Below are positions 1 through 6,905 of a DNA stretch of 10,407 nucleotides, one piece after another (the stretch's first letter is position 1; each line of letters starts with the position of its first letter). A model generated the notes under the pieces. It did no database searches. It was not told the DNA's origin and saw only the letters and a list, made by a program, of their open reading frames with translations. The position numbers and the translations under genes are program-made. Origin of the DNA: Lysobacteraceae bacterium (lineage in GTDB: Bacteria; Pseudomonadota; Gammaproteobacteria; Xanthomonadales; Xanthomonadaceae); contig JAIXTZ010000159.1 in the NCBI GenBank assembly GCA_027483745.1, positions 1 through 10,407 on the forward strand. The letters run 5' to 3'.

Positions 1-692
1 CGGCCGATCAGCGGGCCGGTGACGGCGTCGACTTCATCGAAGCCGAGGCCGAGGCGCTCGGTGTGGTGCATGCCGGCGAGGATCGAGAACACGCCGATGC
101 GGTTGCCGATGAAGTTCGGCGTGTCCTTGGCGTAGACGACGCCCTTGCCGAGCGTGGTGGTCAGGAAGGTCTCGAGGCCTTCCAGTACGCCGGCTTCGGT
201 GCCCTTGCACGGGATCAGTTCGGCGAGGTGCATGTAGCGCGGCGGGTTGAAGAAGTGCACGCCGCAGAAGCGCGGGCGGACCGAAGCCGGCATCGCGTCG
301 GCGAGGCCGTTGATCGACAGGCCGGACGTGTTCGAGGCGACGATGGCATGCGGCGCCACGTGCGGGGCGATCTTCTCGTAAAGGTCCTTCTTCCACTCCA
401 TCTTCTCGGCGATCGCTTCGATGATGAGGTCGCAGTCGCCGAGGAGCGCGAGGTGCTGCTCGTAGTTCGCCGGGATGATCGCGGCGGCCTTGCCCTTGGC
501 GGCCAGCGGGGCCGGAGAGAGCTTGCCGAGGTTGGCGATGGCCTTCTGGACGATGCCGTTCTTGTCACCTTCCTTGGCCGGAAGGTCGAAGAGCAGGGTG
601 TCGACGTCGGCATTGACGAGGTGGGCGGCGATCTGCGCGCCCATCACGCCGGCGCCGAGCACCGCCACTTTGCGGATACGAAGCTGGGACAT
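1..692 (-). CDS. fadN: FadN-type 3-hydroxyacyl-CoA dehydrogenase, N-terminal part (runs off left edge)
   Basis: Beta-oxidation enzyme that oxidises L-3-hydroxyacyl-CoA to 3-ketoacyl-CoA with NAD+. Only the first 230 residues are in the window; FadN-family proteins are about 790 residues and carry an enoyl-CoA hydratase-like domain after the dehydrogenase part. Visible features: Rossmann dinucleotide loop GAGVMG (residues 13-18), an acidic NAD-ribose residue at the end of strand 2 (Asp36), the SNTSGLSI segment (120-127), the catalytic dyad His146 in GVHFFNPPR and Glu158, and the motifs AKDTPNFIGNRIG (188-200) and VTGPLIG (224-230). The last two, and the dehydrogenase-first order, fit FadN better than FadB/FadJ, where the hydratase comes first. 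The ATG at 690-692 has a GGAG ribosome site a few bases upstream. It lies downstream of, and in the same direction as, the TetR gene, with its own candidate promoter between them. The symbol is by family resemblance to Bacillus subtilis FadN. Confidence 0.85.
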   Translation of the reverse strand, partial: MSQLRIRKVAVLGAGVMGAQIAAHLVNADVDTLLFDLPAKEGDKNGIVQKAIANLGKLSPAPLAAKGKAAAIIPANYEQHLALLGDCDLIIEAIAEKMEWKKDLYEKIAPHVAPHAIVASNTSGLSINGLADAMPASVRPRFCGVHFFNPPRYMHLAELIPCKGTEAGVLEGLETFLTTTLGKGVVYAKDTPNFIGNRIGVFSILAGMHHTERLGLGFDEVDAVTGPLIG

Positions 693-740
693 GGGAACTC
701 CGGTAGGGAGGCGAACGGGAAAACGGGTGGAAGGCGGAAG

Positions 741-782
741 CGTACGGCGGCGTACGTTAAAGATACGCCAGCGTATGGTCAA
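741..782 (-). promoter_or_regulatory. Candidate fadN promoter with TetR-type operators
   Basis: Reading the minus strand, TTGACC (777-782) is followed after 17 bases by TAACGT (754-759), a plausible -35/-10 pair with a weak -10. The spacer is almost filled by a perfect inverted repeat ATACGC-CA-GCGTAT (763-776, plus strand). A second inverted repeat, CGTACG-GCGG-CGTACG (741-756), overlaps the -10 and start region. On the plus strand the half-site GCGTA(C/T)G occurs at 740, 750 and 771, that is 10 and 21 bases apart, so all three lie on about the same helix face. A repressor bound here would block polymerase. The adjacent TetR protein is the obvious candidate, by inference only. Confidence 0.5.
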
Positions 783-787
783 CCCGG

Positions 788-804
788 GGCCGGGTGGCCC
801 GGCC
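788..804 (-). terminator. GC-rich hairpin just after the tetR stop
   Basis: A perfect 7-bp stem with a 3-base loop (GGCCGGG-TGG-CCCGGCC) lies 5 bases beyond the stop codon of the TetR gene. It overlaps a 12-bp palindrome, GCCCGGCCGGGC (797-808). There is no run of T residues after it on the minus strand, so it is not a canonical intrinsic terminator. It could pause transcription, protect the 3' end of tetR mRNA, or be a chance product of high GC. Confidence 0.3.
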
Positions 805-808
805 GGGC

Positions 809-1432
809 TCAGCCGGCCCGCAGGCCGGCAGCGGCGAACCGCACCAATTGTTGGGCGGCCTTTTCGCAGTGCTGTTTCTCGCTGGTGCCCGCCGGCCGCT
901 TGATCAGGCCGAAGTCGGCCATGGCGTAGGTCAGGGCGCCGGCGACGAAGTCGAGCCGCCAGTACAGGTCTTCCTTGGGGAGGCCGGGCACGCACTCGGC
1001 GATGGCCTTGGCGAACTCGCGCAGGACATGGCCGTAGTTGTCCGAGAGGAACTTGCGCAGGCCGTCGTTCTTCTCGGCGAAGGCTCGGGCCAGGACGCGG
1101 ACGAAAGCCGCGCCGCCGTGCTGGCGGTCCAGCGTCAGGGCCAGCGGCGGCTCGATGAAGGCCTTGAGGACCGCCTCGAGGTTGCCCGGATGCGCCTGCC
1201 GGGCCTCGACGAGGTGCTTCAGGCGCTTTTCGCTCATGTCGTCCATCCGGCGGCGGAAGACCTCGTTGACGAGGTTCTCCTTCGAGCCGAAGTGGTAGTT
1301 GACGGCGGCGATGTTCACGTCCGCGCGGCTCGTGACTTGGCGGAGCGAGGTCCCGGAGAAGCCATGAATGGCGAACAGCTCTTCCGCGGCGCCGAGGATG
1401 CGTTCCTTGGTGTTGAAGTGGGTCGTGGTCAT
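809..1432 (-). CDS. TetR-family transcriptional regulator, PsrA-like
   Basis: A 207-residue DNA-binding repressor. The N-terminal helix-turn-helix spans about residues 10-55: ILGAAEELF, then TSLRQVTSRADVN and AAVNYHFGSKENL, the usual TetR recognition helix. The ligand-binding half contains FVRVLARAF (110-118), LRKFLSDNYGHVLREF (125-140) and LPKEDLYWRLDFVAGA (151-166), which match the pattern I know from PsrA, the long-chain fatty-acid/acyl-CoA-responsive regulator of pseudomonads. Its neighbour on the same strand is a beta-oxidation gene, which supports a role in fatty-acid degradation control. The ATG at 1430-1432 has an AGG-type ribosome site 5 bases upstream. It is transcribed divergently from ndk. 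Upstream lies an inverted repeat that could be its autoregulatory site. TetR membership is near certain; PsrA orthology and ligand are inferred, so no symbol is given. Confidence 0.9.
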   Translation of the reverse strand: MTTTHFNTKERILGAAEELFAIHGFSGTSLRQVTSRADVNIAAVNYHFGSKENLVNEVFRRRMDDMSEKRLKHLVEARQAHPGNLEAVLKAFIEPPLALTLDRQHGGAAFVRVLARAFAEKNDGLRKFLSDNYGHVLREFAKAIAECVPGLPKEDLYWRLDFVAGALTYAMADFGLIKRPAGTSEKQHCEKAAQQLVRFAAAGLRAG

Positions 1433-1440
1433 GCGGGCCT

Positions 1441-1489
1441 CGTTTCAAACGCTTGTTCGATGCTCCCTCCCGTCATGGGGGGCTGTCAA
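1441..1489 (-). promoter_or_regulatory. Candidate tetR promoter with PsrA-like inverted repeat
   Basis: On the minus strand a perfect -35 TTGACA (1484-1489) is followed after 18 bases by GAGCAT (1460-1465), a weak -10 with three of six matches. Directly downstream, at 1441-1460, are two overlapping inverted repeats: CGTTT-C-AAACG (1441-1451, perfect) and TCAAAC-GCTT-GTTCGA (1445-1460, five of six pairs). The latter is close to the CAAAC-N(2-4)-GTTTG pattern described for PsrA in Pseudomonas. Its position between the candidate start site and the ribosome site fits autorepression. Confidence 0.4.
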
Positions 1490-1596
1490 GTGAGTGATTG
1501 AATCAAGCGACCGAAGGTTGTGCTGGCGGCGCGCCCACCTGTCCTCCGTGGTGTCGATAAAGCCTCGGCTTGGCCTGCGGAATGCGTTGTAACCCG

Positions 1597-1626
1597 CTGT
1601 CTTTTTTGACTTTCCGTGCCTATACT
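1597..1626 (+). promoter_or_regulatory. Candidate ndk promoter
   Basis: TATACT (1621-1626) is a good -10 hexamer, with 5 of 6 matches to consensus. The best-spaced -35 is only CTGTCT (1597-1602, 18-base spacer, three of six matches). A T-rich stretch (1602-1607) lies just downstream of that hexamer. A transcript would start near 1633 and have a leader of about 35 bases with an AAAGG ribosome site at 1654-1658. This would be the main promoter for the ndk-rlmN-pilF-rodZ run, since no other gap in that run could hold one. Confidence 0.45.
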
Positions 1627-1667
1627 TTGCGCCTTAGCGATTTTCCTATTGACAAAGGTTTGCAAGC

Positions 1668-2093
1668 ATGGCCGTAGAGCGCACCATTTCGATCATCAAG
1701 CCCGACGCCGTCGCGAAGAACGTCATCGGCCAGATCTATGCGCGTTTCGAGAACGCCGGCCTGAAGGTCGTCGCCGCGAAGATGAAGCACTTGTCGCGCA
1801 AGGAGGCCGAAGGCTTCTACGCGGTTCACAAGGAGCGCCCGTTCTTCAACGCGCTGGTCGAGTTCATGATCTCGGGTCCGGTGATGATCCAAGTGCTTGA
1901 GGGCGAGAACGCCGTGCTCAAGAATCGCGAGCTGATGGGCGCCACCAATCCGAAGGACGCCGCGCCGGGCACGATCCGCGCCGACTTCGCGCAGTCGATC
2001 GACGCGAACGCCGTCCACGGTTCGGACAGCCTCGAGAACGCCGCGATCGAGACCGCGTACTTCTTCAGCGCCACCGAGCTCTGCGCGCGCTGA
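1668..2093 (+). CDS. ndk: Nucleoside diphosphate kinase
   Basis: Transfers the gamma phosphate of ATP to (d)NDPs through a phosphohistidine intermediate and balances the cytoplasmic NTP/dNTP pools. At 141 residues it has the standard bacterial length. Visible family features: N-terminal [12 protein letters not shown] with Lys11, Tyr51, the RPFF segment (57-60), the GPV segment (70-72), [14 protein letters not shown] (91-104, with the nucleotide-binding Thr93 and Arg104), and the active-site signature NAVHGSDS with catalytic His117. The start ATG has AAAGG 9 bases upstream. It is the first gene of a plus-strand run; rlmN begins 7 bases after its stop. No anomalies seen. Confidence 0.98.
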   Translation: MAVERTISIIKPDAVAKNVIGQIYARFENAGLKVVAAKMKHLSRKEAEGFYAVHKERPFFNALVEFMISGPVMIQVLEGENAVLKNRELMGATNPKDAAPGTIRADFAQSIDANAVHGSDSLENAAIETAYFFSATELCAR

Positions 2094-2100
2094 AGCACGG

Positions 2101-3288
2101 ATGGGTACGGTTGACGCTCCTGCCGTAGTGCAGCCGCCGGGTCCTCCGGCGGCGTCGGCGCGTGTCAACCTGCTCGACCTCGACCGCGTGGCCGCGGAGG
2201 ACTTCTTCGAGCGCGAGCTCGGCGAGAAGCGCTTCCGCGCCCACCAAGTCATGAAGTGGATCTACCACCGCCATGTCACCGACTTCGGTGGCATGACGGA
2301 CGTCGGCAAGGCGTTGCGCACGAAGCTGGAAGAGCGCTGCGAGGCGCGTCCGCCGAAGGTGATGTTCGACAAGCCCTCCACCGACGGCACGCACAAGTGG
2401 CTGCTCGGCATGGATGCGGGCAACGCCGTCGAGACCGTCCTGATCCCGGACAAGAACCGCGGGACGCTCTGCGTGTCGAGCCAGGTCGGCTGCGGGCTGA
2501 ACTGCCAGTTCTGCTCCACCGCCACGCAGGGCTTCAATCGCAACCTGACCGCCGCCGAGATCATCGGCCAGGTCTTTGTCGCGGCGCGCCACTTGGGCAA
2601 TGTCCCGCACAAGGACCGCAAGCTCACCAACGTCGTGATGATGGGCATGGGCGAGCCCCTGCTCAATTTCGAGAACGTCGTCACCGCGATGAACCTGATG
2701 CGCGATGACCTCGGTTTCGGCCTCGCCAGCAAGCGCGTCACCTTGAGCACCGCCGGCATGGTGCCGATGATCGACCAGCTCGCGGCGCGCTGCGACGTGG
2801 CCTTGGCCGTCTCGCTACATGCGGCCAACGACGAACTGCGCACGCAGTTGGTCCCGCTCAACAAGAAATATCCGATCGCCGAGCTAATGGCCGCCTGCCT
2901 GCGCTACGTGCGATCCACCAAGATCGACTCGATCACCTTCGAGTACACGCTCATGAAGGGCGTGAACGACCAGCCCGAGCATGCTCGCGAACTTGCTGCG
3001 TTGATGCGCCAGTTCTGCCGGCAGGCGCAGGACGGCCATGCCGCGAAGGTGAATCTGATTCCGTTCAATCCGTTTCCCGGCACGCGCTTCGAGCGCAGCG
3101 GCGAAACGGAGATCCGCGCCTTCCAGAAGAAGCTGCTCGATGCCGGCATTCTGACGATGGTGCGCCGCACCCGCGGCGACGACATCGATGCCGCCTGCGG
3201 CCAGTTGAAGGGGCAGGTGATGGACAAGACGCGCCGTCAGGCCGAATTCCGCCGCAAGCTCGAGGGCAGCGCGGATGCGGCGGCTTGA
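2101..3288 (+). CDS. rlmN: Dual-specificity rRNA/tRNA methyltransferase RlmN (radical SAM)
   Basis: Methylates C2 of A2503 in 23S rRNA and of A37 in some tRNAs, using a radical SAM mechanism with a methyl-cysteine intermediate. The 395-residue length compares with 384 in E. coli. The [4Fe-4S] motif CxxxCxxC is at Cys131, Cys135 and Cys138 in [20 protein letters not shown]. Both mechanistic cysteines are present: Cys124 in TLCVSSQVG (E. coli Cys118) and Cys366 in DAACGQLK (E. coli Cys355). The SAM-binding GMGEPLLNF segment (182-190) and the [10 protein letters not shown] segment (238-247) are intact. The first 20 residues are a Pro/Ala-rich extension without family similarity, so the true start could be slightly internal, though the ATG sits 7 bases after the ndk stop. 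The 3' end overlaps pilF by 14 bases. Confidence 0.97.
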   Translation: MGTVDAPAVVQPPGPPAASARVNLLDLDRVAAEDFFERELGEKRFRAHQVMKWIYHRHVTDFGGMTDVGKALRTKLEERCEARPPKVMFDKPSTDGTHKWLLGMDAGNAVETVLIPDKNRGTLCVSSQVGCGLNCQFCSTATQGFNRNLTAAEIIGQVFVAARHLGNVPHKDRKLTNVVMMGMGEPLLNFENVVTAMNLMRDDLGFGLASKRVTLSTAGMVPMIDQLAARCDVALAVSLHAANDELRTQLVPLNKKYPIAELMAACLRYVRSTKIDSITFEYTLMKGVNDQPEHARELAALMRQFCRQAQDGHAAKVNLIPFNPFPGTRFERSGETEIRAFQKKLLDAGILTMVRRTRGDDIDAACGQLKGQVMDKTRRQAEFRRKLEGSADAAA

Positions 3289-4054
3289 TCGCTTCGCCAC
3301 GCTTTTCTTCCTCGCCCTCTTTGCTGTGGGTTGCGCGAGCGATCCTGCCCCTCGTGGCAATCGCTCCGAGTTGACGCACACCTCGCCGATCGCCCAGCGT
3401 TCTGTGAATGCGGCGCAGGCCCTCCTTGAGCGAGGGGACGCCCAGGCCGCGCTGGCCGAGGCCGAGATCGCCGTCGACGCGGACGCGCGCAGCGCGTCCG
3501 CCTGGGTGGTGCGCGGTACGGCCCTCGAGGCGCTCGGGCGTGGTATCGAAGCGGGCGAGGACTTCAAGCAGGCGGTTCGCCTGTCGCCGCGCAGTGGCCC
3601 GGTGCTCAACGCGTACGGCGCGTGGCTTTGCCGTGCCGGCCGGACGGATGAGGCCCTCGCGGCCTTCAGTGATGCGATCGCGGACGAGTCCTATCGGCAA
3701 CCAACGCAGGCGCTCGCGAACGCCGGAAGCTGCGCTGCCGATGCCGGGCGTGACGATCAGGCCGAGTTCAATTTCCGCGCCGCCCTCACGTTGGCGCCCC
3801 AGCATGCCCAGGCCCTCTCAGGCATGGCGCGGCTCGAACATCGCCGTGGCGACGTGTTGAAGGCCCGGGCATTCCTGCAGCGTCGCGAAGCGATCGCGCC
3901 GCTGACGGCTCCCGAGCTCGCCCTGGCCATCGAGATCGAAACCGCCGCGGGTGATTCGCGTGCGGCAGCGCGTTACCGCAACCAGTTGGCGACCCTCGCT
4001 GCCGAGGTCGAAGCCAGCTCGTCCCCTTCCGACACGGGTAGTTCGAGACAGTGA
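3275..4054 (+). CDS. pilF: Type IV pilus biogenesis lipoprotein PilF (pilotin, TPR protein)
   Basis: Outer-membrane pilotin that brings the PilQ secretin to the outer membrane for assembly of the type IV pilus secretin ring. The N-terminus is a lipoprotein signal: basic MRRLDR, hydrophobic core to residue 19, and lipobox AVGC with Cys20. The +2/+3 residues are Ala/Ser, so there is no inner-membrane retention signal. Residues 40-205 form consecutive tetratricopeptide repeats, with typical pairs [39 protein letters not shown] and [19 protein letters not shown]; the NAYGAWLC and NAGSCA segments are characteristic of PilF/PilW. The C-terminus is a short Ser-rich tail. The ATG overlaps rlmN by 14 bases and has GAGGG (3262-3266) 8 bases upstream. 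The stop overlaps the rodZ GTG start by 4 bases. Position between rlmN and rodZ matches the usual gammaproteobacterial order. Confidence 0.93.
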   Translation: MRRLDRFATLFFLALFAVGCASDPAPRGNRSELTHTSPIAQRSVNAAQALLERGDAQAALAEAEIAVDADARSASAWVVRGTALEALGRGIEAGEDFKQAVRLSPRSGPVLNAYGAWLCRAGRTDEALAAFSDAIADESYRQPTQALANAGSCAADAGRDDQAEFNFRAALTLAPQHAQALSGMARLEHRRGDVLKARAFLQRREAIAPLTAPELALAIEIETAAGDSRAAARYRNQLATLAAEVEASSSPSDTGSSRQ

Positions 4055-4965
4055 GTACTCCGGACCATAGCCACGGAATTGCCGCGCGCCTGAAGGCCGC
4101 GCGCTTGGAGCAAGGCCTCGAGATCGATGCGCTGGCGCGCGAGCTCAAGAATCCCCGTGCCGTGCTCGAGACCATCGAGCGTGGCGATTGGGCGCGTCTC
4201 GGTGCGCCGGTGTTCGCCCGCCACTTGGTCGGGCGCTACGCCAGTCGATTGGGTGTCGACATTGATCTCGACCACGTGGTCCAGCGCGTCGAGGCCCCTG
4301 TCCTCCGCCCGCAGGTGTCGGTATCCCGCATCGGTCGTATCGCGGATGTGTCGATGCGGAATGCCGCTTACGTCGGCGGCAGCCTGCTCGTGCTTCCCTT
4401 GGTCTACCTGGCCTTGTCGCGGACCGCGACGGGGCCGGCCGAGTACCGGTCGCTGGATCCCGTGCCCAGCGCGGTGGTCGCGCCCGCCGTTGTCGACCGC
4501 GACGCAGTGGCTGTCGCGGAGCCGCCGGTCCCGGCGGGGTCCGAGGCCGAGATCCCGGACGGCCAGGGTGATGCGGCTGAGGTATCGCCCAGCGTTGCTG
4601 CCGCGACTCCCGAACCTGTCGAGGCGCCCGTCGAAACGCTCTCCGCCTCGCCTTTGCCGACCCCGGTCGCGGCGAGCCTCGCCGGCGTGTTGCCCGCGAC
4701 CCCGCAGCTGGAGCTCCGTTTCGTCGGCGACAGCTGGATCGAGGTGTTCGGTCGCGATGGCGACGTCGTTGAGCGCACCCTCGCTCGCGAGGGGGACACG
4801 CGCCGCTTTGCGGCGTCCGACGTCGGTCGCGTGACCATCGGCAACGTCGAGGCGACCGAGGTCGTCCTGAATGGCTCGCGCGTGAATCTCGACGCCGTGC
4901 GCGCGGCGAACGTCGCCCGCTTTGCGCTATCCTCCGACGGATCGATCGAGGCCGTCGCGCGCTGA
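4051..4965 (+). CDS. rodZ: Cytoskeletal scaffold protein RodZ
   Basis: Inner-membrane protein that links MreB filaments to the cell-wall elongation machinery. The 304 residues show the RodZ layout. Residues 9-78 are an Xre-like helix-turn-helix (LKAARLEQGLEIDALARELK, then APVFARHLVGRYASRLGVD). Residues about 105-124 are a single transmembrane segment (GGSLLVLPLVYLAL). Residues 125-215 are a Pro/Ala/Glu-rich periplasmic linker. Residues about 218-292 are the C-terminal domain (DUF4115 type), with SWIEVFGRDGDVVERTL, then TIGNVEATEVVLNGSRVNL and VARFAL. The GTG start at 4051 overlaps the pilF stop (GTGA), so translation is probably coupled; no better start exists. In E. coli the next gene is ispG, but here it is yfgM. 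Confidence 0.92.
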   Translation: MSTPDHSHGIAARLKAARLEQGLEIDALARELKNPRAVLETIERGDWARLGAPVFARHLVGRYASRLGVDIDLDHVVQRVEAPVLRPQVSVSRIGRIADVSMRNAAYVGGSLLVLPLVYLALSRTATGPAEYRSLDPVPSAVVAPAVVDRDAVAVAEPPVPAGSEAEIPDGQGDAAEVSPSVAAATPEPVEAPVETLSASPLPTPVAASLAGVLPATPQLELRFVGDSWIEVFGRDGDVVERTLAREGDTRRFAASDVGRVTIGNVEATEVVLNGSRVNLDAVRAANVARFALSSDGSIEAVAR

Positions 4966-4999
4966 AGCCGCGGGGGGTCTCGCCCCATCCCCTGACAAG

Positions 5000-5014
5000 C
5001 CGCGGTTGCCGCGG
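5000..5014 (+). repeat. Inverted repeat in the rodZ-yfgM gap
   Basis: CCGCGG-TTG-CCGCGG can form a 6-bp all-GC stem with a 3-base loop and ends 9 bases before the yfgM ATG, where a ribosome site would be expected. No good Shine-Dalgarno sequence is visible. It could lower yfgM translation or be a scar of gene loss, but in DNA this GC-rich chance is a real alternative. Confidence 0.3.
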
Positions 5015-5023
5015 TCACGGCCC

Positions 5024-5674
5024 ATGTCCAACGACCAGATCGACGAATACGAACAGGGCGAACGCGTCCGCAAGTGGCTTCGCGACAACGGCGGTTCCGT
5101 GCTCGGTGGCATCGCCATCGGCCTCGCCGCCATCGTGGGTTTCCAGAGCTGGCAGGGTCGACAGGACGCGCAGAAGCTGGAAGCGGCGAAGCAGTTCGAA
5201 AGCTTCTTGACGGCCCAAGAGGCCGGCGAGGCGGAGCAGGCCGCCGGCTTGGCGGCGTCGCTGACCGCAAACTATGCGGAAACGCCATACCCCGCGCTGG
5301 CCGCGCTCCGTCGTGGCGCCGTCCTCGTGAACGAGAACAAGGCCGAGGATGCCCTGAAGGTCTTCGAGGCGGCGCTCCCGACGACGCGGGACGAGACGCT
5401 GCGTCAGCTCCTCCTCCTCCGCGCGGCCCGCGTCGAGCTCGTGCTCGGTCGCCACGACGCCGCCCTCTCCCGCCTCTCCGGCGTCGAGCTCGAAGGCTAT
5501 GGCGCTCTGCGCGACGAACTTCGCGGCGACGCCCTGGCCGCGCAGGGCAAGCGCGACGATGCGCGCGACGCCTACCAGAATGCCCTGACGGGCACCGACG
5601 TCGCTTCGCCGACGCGCGTCCTCCTCGAACTCAAGCTCGCCGATGCCGGCGGCTCCACGACTCCGGAAGCCTGA
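5024..5674 (+). CDS. yfgM: YfgM-family TPR inner-membrane protein (ancillary SecYEG translocon subunit)
   Basis: A 216-residue protein of the YfgM family (TPR_21 type), an inner-membrane partner of SecYEG and PpiD that helps hand over secreted proteins in the periplasm. The N-terminus MSNDQIDEYEQGERVRKWLR is cytoplasmic and highly typical of the family. Residues about 23-42 (GGSVLGGIAIGLAAIVGF) are the single membrane segment. The rest is helical TPR-like sequence, including AALRRGAVLVNENKAEDALKVF and LLLRAARVELVLGRHDAALSRL. An in-frame ATG at 4922 would add 34 residues overlapping rodZ, but that extension has no family character, so the ATG at 5024 is chosen. The gene precedes bamB by 3 bases, as in E. 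coli where yfgM-bamB-der are adjacent. Confidence 0.9.
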   Translation: MSNDQIDEYEQGERVRKWLRDNGGSVLGGIAIGLAAIVGFQSWQGRQDAQKLEAAKQFESFLTAQEAGEAEQAAGLAASLTANYAETPYPALAALRRGAVLVNENKAEDALKVFEAALPTTRDETLRQLLLLRAARVELVLGRHDAALSRLSGVELEGYGALRDELRGDALAAQGKRDDARDAYQNALTGTDVASPTRVLLELKLADAGGSTTPEA

Positions 5675-5677
5675 TCC

Positions 5678-6901
5678 ATGCGCAAGCTCCTCGGCCTCGG
5701 CCTCGCCATCGCTGCCGCCCTTGTCCTCCCGGGCTGCACCACGGTCCGTGACTGGTTCCGCAGCGACAAGGCCAAGGCCACCGACCCGACCGAGCTCGTC
5801 GAGATCGAGAACGCCCTCAAGGTCGAGAAGCTCTGGTCGGAGTCGCTCGGTGACGGCGAGGGCAACCTCGGCTTCCGCCAGCGTCCCGGTTTCGACGGCA
5901 CGACCGTGTACGTCGTCGCCGACGGCGGTGCGCTGCGCGCGATCGACGCCGAGAGCGGCGACGAGCGCTGGGAGCGTGACCTCGAGGAGCTCTCGAACAG
6001 CCGCGGCTGGCGGCTGTGGGAGAGCGGCGTCCGCGAAGGCGGCCTGCAGTCCTCCGTCGGCGTGGGCGAAGGCCTCGTGGTTGTCGCTGGCCGAAGCGGC
6101 GCGGTGTTCGCGGTGGCGTCGGATACCGGTGAGCCGCGCTGGGAGGCGAAAGCCTCGGCCGAGGTGCTCGCCGCTCCGCTGGTCGCCAATGGTCTCGTCG
6201 TCGTGCGTTCGCAGGACGGTCGTGTGGTGGGCCTGAATGCGGCCGACGGCAAGCAGCGTTGGGCCTTCGACCGCGCCATCCCCACGCTGAGCTCGCGCGG
6301 CGCCAGCACGCCGATGGTGGCGGCAGGCCTGATCCTGGTCGGTAACGACGACGGCACCCTGGTGGCGCTGCGTCCGGACGACGGCCTGCCGGTGTGGGAG
6401 GCGCCCGTCGCCGAGCCGGAGGGCCGCAGCGAATTGGATCGCCTGGTGGACATCGACGGCGATCTGGCGGTGGGCTCCGATGCCGTTTATGCCAGCAGCG
6501 TTCGTGGCGTCACCGCGGCGATTTCGATCGCCACGGGACAGATCGGGTGGACGCGCGACAACGGCGGGGCGAACAGCGTCGAACTCACGGCGGATGGCGT
6601 GCTCGTTGCGGACAAGGCCGGCGCGCTATGGTCGCTGGATCGCGCGGGCGGTAGCGCCCTGTGGCGTCAGGAGGGCCTGGTCCGTCGCCAGCCCACGGGT
6701 CCGGCTCTGGCGGGCAACCATGCCGTGGTCGGCGACCTCGAGGGCTACTTGCACTGGTTCGATCCGCGCACCGGCACGTTCGTCGCCCGGGAGCGGGTCG
6801 GCAATGCGCGCATCCTGGCAACGCCGCTGGTCACCCCGACGGGAACGGTCGTGGCCGTGACCGACGAAGGCCGCCTCGCGGCCTATCGCATCATCGAGTA
6901 A
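5678..6901 (+). CDS. bamB: Outer-membrane assembly lipoprotein BamB
   Basis: Lipoprotein component of the BAM complex that inserts beta-barrel proteins into the outer membrane; it binds the POTRA domains of BamA. The 407 residues begin with a lipoprotein signal, [20 protein letters not shown], with lipobox Cys20 and Thr at +2. An eight-bladed PQQ-like beta-propeller follows, seen as repeated blade motifs of the type G.L.AID..SG...W: 83-98, 140-155, 180-195, 225-240, 277-291, 314-329 and 356-370. BamB-typical segments are [13 protein letters not shown] (205-217) and [12 protein letters not shown] (251-262). The ATG lies 3 bases after the yfgM stop with GGAAG (5665-5669) 8 bases upstream. Length is close to the usual 380-410. 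The der gene starts 4 bases after its stop. Confidence 0.95.
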   Translation: MRKLLGLGLAIAAALVLPGCTTVRDWFRSDKAKATDPTELVEIENALKVEKLWSESLGDGEGNLGFRQRPGFDGTTVYVVADGGALRAIDAESGDERWERDLEELSNSRGWRLWESGVREGGLQSSVGVGEGLVVVAGRSGAVFAVASDTGEPRWEAKASAEVLAAPLVANGLVVVRSQDGRVVGLNAADGKQRWAFDRAIPTLSSRGASTPMVAAGLILVGNDDGTLVALRPDDGLPVWEAPVAEPEGRSELDRLVDIDGDLAVGSDAVYASSVRGVTAAISIATGQIGWTRDNGGANSVELTADGVLVADKAGALWSLDRAGGSALWRQEGLVRRQPTGPALAGNHAVVGDLEGYLHWFDPRTGTFVARERVGNARILATPLVTPTGTVVAVTDEGRLAAYRIIE

Positions 6902-6905
6902 GCCC

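Noticed and set aside
63..929. 288-codon plus-strand open frame opposite fadN and the end of tetR
   Set aside because: It spans two well-supported minus-strand genes and their intergenic region, and its translation has no family character.
1560..1571. AAGCC-TC-GGCTT inverted repeat in the tetR-ndk gap
   Set aside because: The 5-bp arms with a 2-base centre are too short and lack context; likely chance.
1606..1626. TTGACT followed by TATACT as a -35/-10 pair
   Set aside because: The spacer is only 9 bases, too short for a sigma-70 promoter; only the -10 part is kept as a candidate.
1649..1654. Perfect TTGACA before ndk
   Set aside because: It lies 13 bases before the ATG, so its -10 would fall inside the coding region; it cannot serve ndk.
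4922..5023. Upstream in-frame ATG extending YfgM by 34 residues into rodZ
   Set aside because: The extension is Pro/Arg-rich without family similarity, and the family N-terminus MSNDQIDEYEQGERV starts at 5024.
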